The position numbers and the translations under genes were made by a program. A stretch of DNA of 64,000 nt, from the NCBI RefSeq assembly GCF_022682495.2, contig NC_071389.1:14499199-14563198 (forward strand), in the 5' to 3' direction. The notes under the pieces are model-generated. The model did no database searches. It was not told where the DNA came from and saw nothing but the letters and a program-made list of their open reading frames with translations. Below are positions 10,601 through 18,910 of the stretch, piece by piece (position 1 is the first letter of the stretch; the number at the start of each line of letters is the position of its first letter). The stretch is from Desmodus rotundus (Eukaryota > Chordata > Mammalia > Chiroptera > Phyllostomidae).

Positions 10601-13600
10601 ATGAGAGATCACGGGCACATCAACAAGATAAATGCAGGAGCTGGAAAATGCGGTGATAGCAGAGTGATGTGGGAGTGACTGCCTTCCAAAGGTGGCTCGG
10701 GGAAGGCCAGGAAGATATTATTCAGCTGAGGCCTCAGTGATGAGAAGGGAGCCGGGTGGAAGCTAGTGGGTAGGAACGGCAAAGCAAAAGCCAGAGACAC
10801 GAAGGAGCTTGACCCGTCCAGACAAAAGCAAGCGCCCAGTGTGGCCGAGGCCCAGTGGACAAGGAAGGGAGAAGCTGAGGACAGTCCGGAGATGAGGACA
10901 GAGAGGTGGGTGGGGAAAGCAGGTGGGCCTCACCATCTGGGTAGGGAGTTTGGGTTTTATTCCAAGTGCGATAGGAAGCCACTGCAAGGTTCTGGATAGA
11001 GGGACTAATCTAATTAAAAATTTTAAAAGATTGCGGATAGTCCAGCTGGGAGGCGGCAGCAGTGGCCCCACAGAGAACGGTGGCAGGCTCAGCGAGGAGG
11101 GGCTAAATTCAGGATATATTCTGGAGCAAAAATAGACAAACTACAGGAAGAAAGAGAAAGCCTGTAATTATGAGAGATTCTTAACACAACTGACTCAATA
11201 ATTAACACTTGAACAAAGAAAAATAATTGTAATATGTAAAGAACAAACAACATAATGATCGAAGCTGGTCTAATGAGCACATAGAGAACAAGCCGGACAC
11301 ACTGGGCATGCCGCACACGAACACTTACAGCACGTTAAAAATACTAACGGCTCTGACTGGCTCGGTGGGTTGGCGTCAAACTGAAGACCAAACTTGCAGG
11401 TTGGATCCCCCGTCAGGGCTCATGCCTGTGTTGCAGGCTAGGTCCCCAAGTGGGGGCATAGGAGAGGCAACCGATCGATGCTTCTCTGGCACATCTATGT
11501 TTCTCTCCCTCTCTTTCTCCCTCCCTTCCCCTATTCTCACTAAGAATAAATAAATAAATTCTTTAAAAAATGTTAATAAGGATTAAGAAAAATAAAGCAA
11601 CTGTTAAGAAATTTCAAAGAATAGTTATGTCATACGCTGTTTCTTCTGACTGAAAATAATCCAGTTACAAATTACTAATGCAAAGAGAACTAAAGAAAGG
11701 TAAAAAAAAATTTTAATGTTTTAAAATTACTCATGGATCAAAGAAAGAATAATGGAAATTTATAAATACCTAAAACTAAATGATTACAAAATAAATATAC
11801 ATAAGAATGTATGAGATACAGCTAAGTAATACTTAGAGGATAACATATAGCTTTAAATACCTATAACAGAAAATAAGAAAGGATAGAAATTAAGAAATTA
11901 ATAAGCAATCAGCTGAAGAAGTCAAAAAATACTTGTAAAAAACCCCATACACGAACAAATCAAAACCATAACCTACTCCTCCTGCAAAATGGTCTAAAAG
12001 ACATTAAGAAATGATACAGCACATGAAAGAAAAACATAAAACCAGAATTAGAAAAGCTCAGAAAAAATGAGATTTCTAAAAAACTCAATTTATGAATAAA
12101 TGAGATTACAAGGGCAAGTTACTGCAACAGATGATGTCTTAAAAGGAAGAGAGAGAAAAAGAAGGAAAGTGCTTGTTTTTGAAGGTTTTTTAAAAATTGA
12201 GTTTAGAAAGAGGAAGGGAGATAGAGAGAGAAACATAGATTTGTTGTTCCCCTTATTCATGCATTCATTGGTTGATTTTTGTACGTGCCCCGACCGGGGA
12301 TCAAACCCACAACCTTGGTGTATCGGGTTGATGCTCCAACCAAGTGAGCTACCTGGCCAGGGCAGAAGGAAAGTTTTAAAAATAATTAAAAAAACAGAAA
12401 TGTAAATGCTAAAATTATAAAACTTGTAGCAAAAAGCGTCAAAGAGTATCTTCATGACCGTGAGTCAGGTAGACATTGCTACGGACACCAAAAGCCTTCA
12501 CCACTGAAGAAAAGAAACCTGGTGAATTAGTCAGGCTGAGCCGCCATGATAGAAACACCAGACTAGGTGGCCTCCAGGGGTCCCCAATCCCCTGCCCCCA
12601 GTACTTGTCCAGTCTGGGCCGCACAGCAGGAGGTGAGCAGCGGGGAGCAAAGCTTCAGGCATTAGCGCCTGAGCTCCACCTCCTTCTGTCCTGCACCCCA
12701 GCACCCCTGCCCCCGCCCAGCCTACCCCATTCCATGAAACCGGTTCCTGGTGCCAAAAAGGTTGGGGACTCCTGGAACCAACCAAAATTTCATTTTTTTC
12801 CCACAATTCTGGGACCTGGAAGTCCAAGCTCAAGGTGTCTGCTTTCTCCCGAGGCCCCTCCCCTTGGCTTGCAGATGCCCACCTTCTTTCTCTCTGTGTC
12901 CTCAATGGCCTTTTCTGTGTGTGAGCATCCCTGGCGTCCCTTTCTCGTCTTATAAAGACACTATCCTACTGGGTTAGGGCTCCACCCTTAAGACCAAATT
13001 TAATCTTAATAACCTCTTTAAAGGCCCTATTTCCAAATTCAGTCACATGGGGCATCAGGGCTTTAACATACAAGTCTGTACGGGGGGAGGGGACAGGATT
13101 CAGTCCGTATGGGGGCTCATCCTGAATTAACTGCTATGAGCATTCATGTGTAAGTCTTTGCATGCGCGTTTTTATCTCTCTTGGATGAAGATGTAGGAGT
13201 AGAACCTGGGAGATACAGTAATTTGAATCTGTAAGTACAGGACACTGTCCAGCTGTTTTCCAAACGGACTGCGCCTTTGTACACTCTCACCAGCAATGTT
13301 CGAGATTCCTAGTTACTCCATGTGCTTCTCAGCACTTGGCATTGTCAGTCCTTGAAACGTAACCGTTCTAGTGGGTGCACAGCAGTGTCTCGTTGTAGCT
13401 TTACTTTACACTTCCCTGATGGCTAAAGATACGGAACATGTTTTCATGCGCTTATTGGCCATTCATACACCTTCCTTTGTGAAGTGACTTCAAATCTCTT
13501 TGGGCAATTTCTCATTATTGAGATGTAGCAGTTTTTGATTTTGGAAACAAGTCCTTTGTCAATATATATATTATGAATATTTTTTTCTAAGTTGCTAGCT

Positions 13601-16600
13601 TTTCATTTTCTTCAGACTCTTCTTTTTGGAAAAGCCCAATTTTAAATTTAATAAAATTCAGTTTATTAGGCACTACATTGTGTTCTCCTCCATATTTGTA
13701 CGTTGAAGCCCTACCCCCTGGTGTGACTGTACAGTAGTCCTCCTTTACCCACGGGGAAGGTGTTCCAAGACCCCCAGCAAATGCCTGAAACTATGGATAG
13801 TACTCAGCCCTATATATTGATATGTGGTTTTAAAAAAGATTTTATTTTTTTAGAGCTAAGGGAAGGGAGGGAGAAAGAGAGGGAGAGAAATTTCAATGTG
13901 AGAGAGAAACATTGACTGATTGCCTTTCATAAGCGCCCCAACCAGAGACCAAACCTGCAACCCAGGCATGTGGCCTGACCTGGAATTGAACCAGTGACCT
14001 TTCACTTTGTGGGATGAATCCCAACCCACTGAGCCACACCAGTCAGGACTACATATATGGTTTTTCCTATACATACACATCTATGATAAAGCTTAATTTA
14101 TGAATTGGGCACAGTAAGAAAGGAACAACAACAACAAAATAGGACAACTATATAACAACATACTGTAGTAAAAGTCATGTGAGTGTGGTCTTTCTAGCTC
14201 TGATAAACAGATGGATGACCATAATGGCTACTAGGTGATTAACGGTGGATAGCGGATACAGCAGGGATATGCGGGACCAAGGGATGATTCATGTCCCGGA
14301 ATGGAGGGGGATCATGCGGGATGTCATCATGCAACTCGGAATGGAGTGCAGTTTAGAATTTATCCATTGTTTATTCCCGGAATTTTCCATTTAACATTTC
14401 TGAGCCATGGTTGGCCTCAGGTAACTAAAACCACCAGAAAGCAAAACCACGGATAAAGTGGGACTATTGTGTTCAAAGACAGGCCTTTAAAGATATAATT
14501 AATATTAAATTCAGCCTGGCTGGTGTGGTTAGGTTGGAGCATCATCCTGCACACCAAAAGGTGGCTGGTTCAATTCCCAGTCAGAGCATATACCCAGGTT
14601 GTAGGTTCGGTTCCCAACTGGGGTGCACGTGAGAGGCAACCAATCAATTCTTCTCTTACATTGATGTTTCTCTCTCCCCCCACTCCTCTCTCTCTGAAAT
14701 CAATAAATGTATTTTTTTTGAGTTTTTAAAAATATTAAATTTAGCCCTGGCCAGTATGGCTCAGTTGGTTGGAGCATCCTCCCATAAACCAAAAGGTCAA
14801 GAGTTTGATTCCCACTCAGGGCACATACCTAGGTTGCAGGTTTGGCCCCTAGTTGGGGCGTGTGAAAGAGGCAGCCCCCTGATGTTTCTCTCTCCCATTG
14901 ACGTCTCTTTCCCTTCCCTTCCTCTCTCTCTAAAGTCAGTGGGCATGTCCTCTGGTGAGGATCCAAAAAAAAAAAATTAAATTTAGTCATAAGGGCGGGG
15001 CCCTAAACCAGTGAGACTGGCATTCTTATAAGAAGGGGAGGGGACACCAGGGATGCTAGCACACACAGAGAAAAGGCCAGGCAAAGAGGTGGCATCTGCC
15101 GGCTAAGCGGGCAGGCCTCAGGAGAAAGCAAACATGCCAACACCTTGATCTTGGACTGCCAGCCTCCAGAACTGTGAGGAGTGAATTCTGTTGTTTAAGC
15201 CTTGCCCCCATCCCAGTCCATGATGTTTTGTTATGGCAGCCCTAGTAAAACTAAGTTAAAAGAACTTACATTTGAAACTTAGATTTTTAGGTATCATAGG
15301 GGGACACTAATGTAACAAATACCTAAAAATGTGGAAGTGGTTTTGCAACTGGGCAATGGGTAGAGGCTGGAAGAGTTTTGAGGTGCATGTTGGAAAAAAT
15401 CGGTACTGCCTTCAAAAGACCGTTGGTAGGAGTACGGATGTTCAAGGTGATTCTGGGGAGATCTCAGGTGGGAAGGAGGAATGTGTCATTGGAAACTGAA
15501 GGAAAGGTGATCCTTGTTATAAAGTGGCAAAGAACGTGGTTGAATCTTGTTCTAGTGTTTCGTGGAAAGTAGAAGTTTAAAGTGGTACACTTGTTAAAGG
15601 AGTAACCTGGTTTCTCCTCCCTGCATGTAGTAAAGCGAGAGAAGAGAGCAATAAATAGAAGGAATGTTAAGCAAAAACTGAAGATTTGAAAAATTCTCAG
15701 CCTATGCATGTTGCAAAAAATGAGAAACACGTTCTGGAGAGAACACCAAGAGTGTGGCTAAAAAAAAAAATCTTTTGATAAAGAGATCTTGGTGGCAACT
15801 TGTAGATTTAATCAGCCATCATGGTAGAAGCCAGGGAAAGATCTAAAAGAAATAGCTACGTAGTAATCAGCCCAGAGAGCACATGGGATTGTGTCCTTTA
15901 AGACGACTTCCTGCTAAATGGAGAAATGGCTGAGCCAGGGTTTAGGTTAGGAATTGTGCAGATAAACTTGGAATATTTGTCATAACAGACAGCAATAAAG
16001 TTCGCAAGGACTACAACAGTCAAGTTAAAAGGACTCAGGAGCAACTTGATGAGACTTTTGCTAGCCAAAGATGGGACAATTCAAGCCTCAATGAGTTGAA
16101 TAAGTTGCAACAGATTGAAACCACCAGATATGTTTAAATACATGAGTTCATAATAATAATAAAAAAAGGAATCAATCACCATTGGGAGATGATAGGGAAC
16201 CAGTTCATTATCTTGAATACTGGTATAAAAGAAAAAAAATTAAAAATTTATCCTGTCTTGCCTATTTGAAAAGTACCTCTGAAGATGAAATACTACTTGG
16301 AGGAAGCATCTCTTTACAAAATAATTCCAACTAATAAATGAAAAGTACAATCAGAATATTACCATTTTGCAATTTTCACAGAGGTTAAAAAAGTGTAAAA
16401 GGGAAGGAAAATATTATAAAGGTCCAGAGGATGGACTTTCAACTCTTCAATCAATTTATCCCAGCTCCACTATTCCCAGCGGTGTGACTCAGAGCAAAAC
16501 ATACTCTTGCTGCTTCAATTTCCTGAACTGCAGACTGGAGCTACTGCATCCTTCCGCAGAGGCCTGTGTGAGACTAAGTAAGCCCTTTTGATGTATGGTC

Positions 16601-18879
16601 TCAGTGCTGACATCACAGCAATCACACATACGTGTCAGGTGTTCTCTGCCTCCTGATTCAGTTCCATACAGTTCTTTCTTTCGCAAGCTCTCTTGCAGTC
16701 TGTCCTCCAAGCCAGGCCCCTGTCACTCACATCTTGTTGCTATGGGTAGAGGGACAACGGTGGGACGGCAAGAGCACAACTTTGGGGGCCAGACAGTCTT
16801 GGGATTTTCTTCTGGCTCCATCACTAGCTTCCTCGGGCAAATCATGGCATCTGTCTGAGCTCAGTTTCCTCCCCTCTGAAGTGGGGGAATGCAGGGCCTG
16901 CCTGGTGATTGGGCGGGGCGGGGGAGACGTGAAATATTCATACCGGCACTCAGCCTGGTGCCTGGTGGGGCCTGGGTTCACAGCAGTTTCCTCCCCTTCC
17001 TGCTTCTTCCTCCTCACCAATTCTAGATCAGTCCTCCTGAGAGTGTGCTTTTATCGTCTTGCTCTCCTGCTAAAGAATTTCACATGATTCCGTCTATCTG
17101 CAAAGACAGTGAATCTGTTTGCATGTTCAGATGCCTCTGCAGGAGTAGGGGCTGCCTGGCCTGCCACACTGGGAAGGACCCCAAGGCTCAGAGCAGTTTC
17201 CGTGGGGAAGAGGGCGATCACCTAGTGATGCCTAACACGGGCTCTGCAGGAGACCCATTTGTCCCCCCTGATCTTCGGGAACAACTCCAAGTCTTGAACT
17301 CCATCGCTGGGCCCTGGTGGCTCCACCTAAGCCCCCCTCAGACTTTTCTCAAAGACACACCCTCACCCCTGGCAGGCCTATCACCTGCGCACTGTTCTCC
17401 ATTCCACCTCATTCCCACCTCCACACCATTTATCGAGTGCCCTCTCCAAATACCTGCCACATACCATCTCCTGAGGGACACAGAGAGCCAGCCAACACTG
17501 CCCACACTGACAGCAGCTTTCCTAGAGAAGCCCCGCCCATCTCCTTGGTTGCCCCACCCACTGGCCTGAAGGCTCCCCTTTACCTTTGATAAGCCACGAG
17601 ATAGGTCAGGTTCTGCGGGTTGCCAGGCCCTGGGAGCCATGTCAGGTACACGCTGAAGTTCTGGGACATCAGCGTCACGTTCTGGGGAGGGGCCAGATGG
17701 GGCCTCCCTGTGGGGCAGAAATAGGTCATGAAGCCTGGAGCTGCTGGCTGGTCTTGACATTGGCCATTCAGAGCTGAAGAGTGGCAGGGCAGGCAGTCAT
17801 GTGCTCCCTGACTTTGAGGAACCAGGAGTTACCTGGGGTGGCTGCAGCACGGGGGACATGGTGGAGGGTGGGAACCGGGGGGCCAGGATCCCTGTGACAG
17901 CCACGTCATGCCACGCCTGGCTGCACTGCAGCCCCTCCCCAGGCCTGGCAGCCGGCCAATGCCTTGAAAGGAAGTTCCTGCCCACTCTGACCCTGAGCGT
18001 GGGGGTAAACCACAGAGCAGGAGCCGTCTAACAGTCTCCTGAGTCTCCTGCACTGCCTGAGGGAACGGCCCTGAAGGTCTCCATGAGCAGTGTCCCCGGA
18101 GTCTGCCTGTAATGGCCCCTGGCACACAGTAGATGCACAATAAACAGCTATTGAGTGAATGAACAAATACTGTGATAACCTGGGTCATTTCCAAGGCCTC
18201 CCAACTGGTCTCGCTGCTTCCAACCTTGTCTCCTCGGTCTGTTCTCCACACAACAGCACAAGATGAAATGAAAGCCAGAATATGCCGCTCTTCTCCTTTA
18301 AACCCTCTACTGGCTTCCATTTCATGCAAGGTCAAACCCAGTCTTTACTATCACCCACAAGACCCTCTCCAAGCCAACCCACTCCTCTCCCCCTTGCTCC
18401 CTCCTCTCCAGCCACACTGGCCAGGCACGCTTTGGGAACAGCCAGTGCACAGCAAGCATCACTGTCTCACTGAGATGTTCCCCGACCACTTTTAACTGGC
18501 CCCTCGTTCCCCTCCTTGGCTCCTCCTCCATCTCTCTGCTAACCCTCTTCTTTCGGAATATTCATTTGATTACACAACTGCCCATTTTCATGCCCTTCCC
18601 TTGCCTTCAGAATAAAGTCCACAGTCTTTATCAAGGTCCTTGAAGCCCTGCCCAGCCCGGCCTGGTCAGGCCATCTGGCCGACCTCTCCTGGACAGGTTT
18701 GTTAGGCTGCACCAATCTTCCTTCTTGGCCTTCTCAAACCACTGTATTCTTTTGGGAGCCTTTGAACCCCGAAGTCTTTGACTGCCTAGTGTTCACCATC
18801 TAATCTTTTAAAGATTCGATTCGAATGTCACTTCCTCCAGGGAGTCTTCCCTGACCTCTCTAAGAGGTGGCAGTGGTGG

Positions 18880-18910
<31 letters not shown>

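Larger units (their letters stand above)
13680..15256 (+). mobile_element. MaLR (MLT1-type) LTR split by four later insertions
   Basis: LTR segments remain at 13680-13730, 14473-14514, 14976-15256: 'tacgttgaagccctaccccc', 'aggcctttaaagatataatt', 'gtcataagggcggggcccta', 'caccttgatcttggactgcc' and 'ctccagaactgtgaggagtg'. Their order matches one MLT1 LTR. A Tigger-type transposon, itself carrying a VES copy, and two tandem VES copies interrupt it. Confidence 0.82.
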
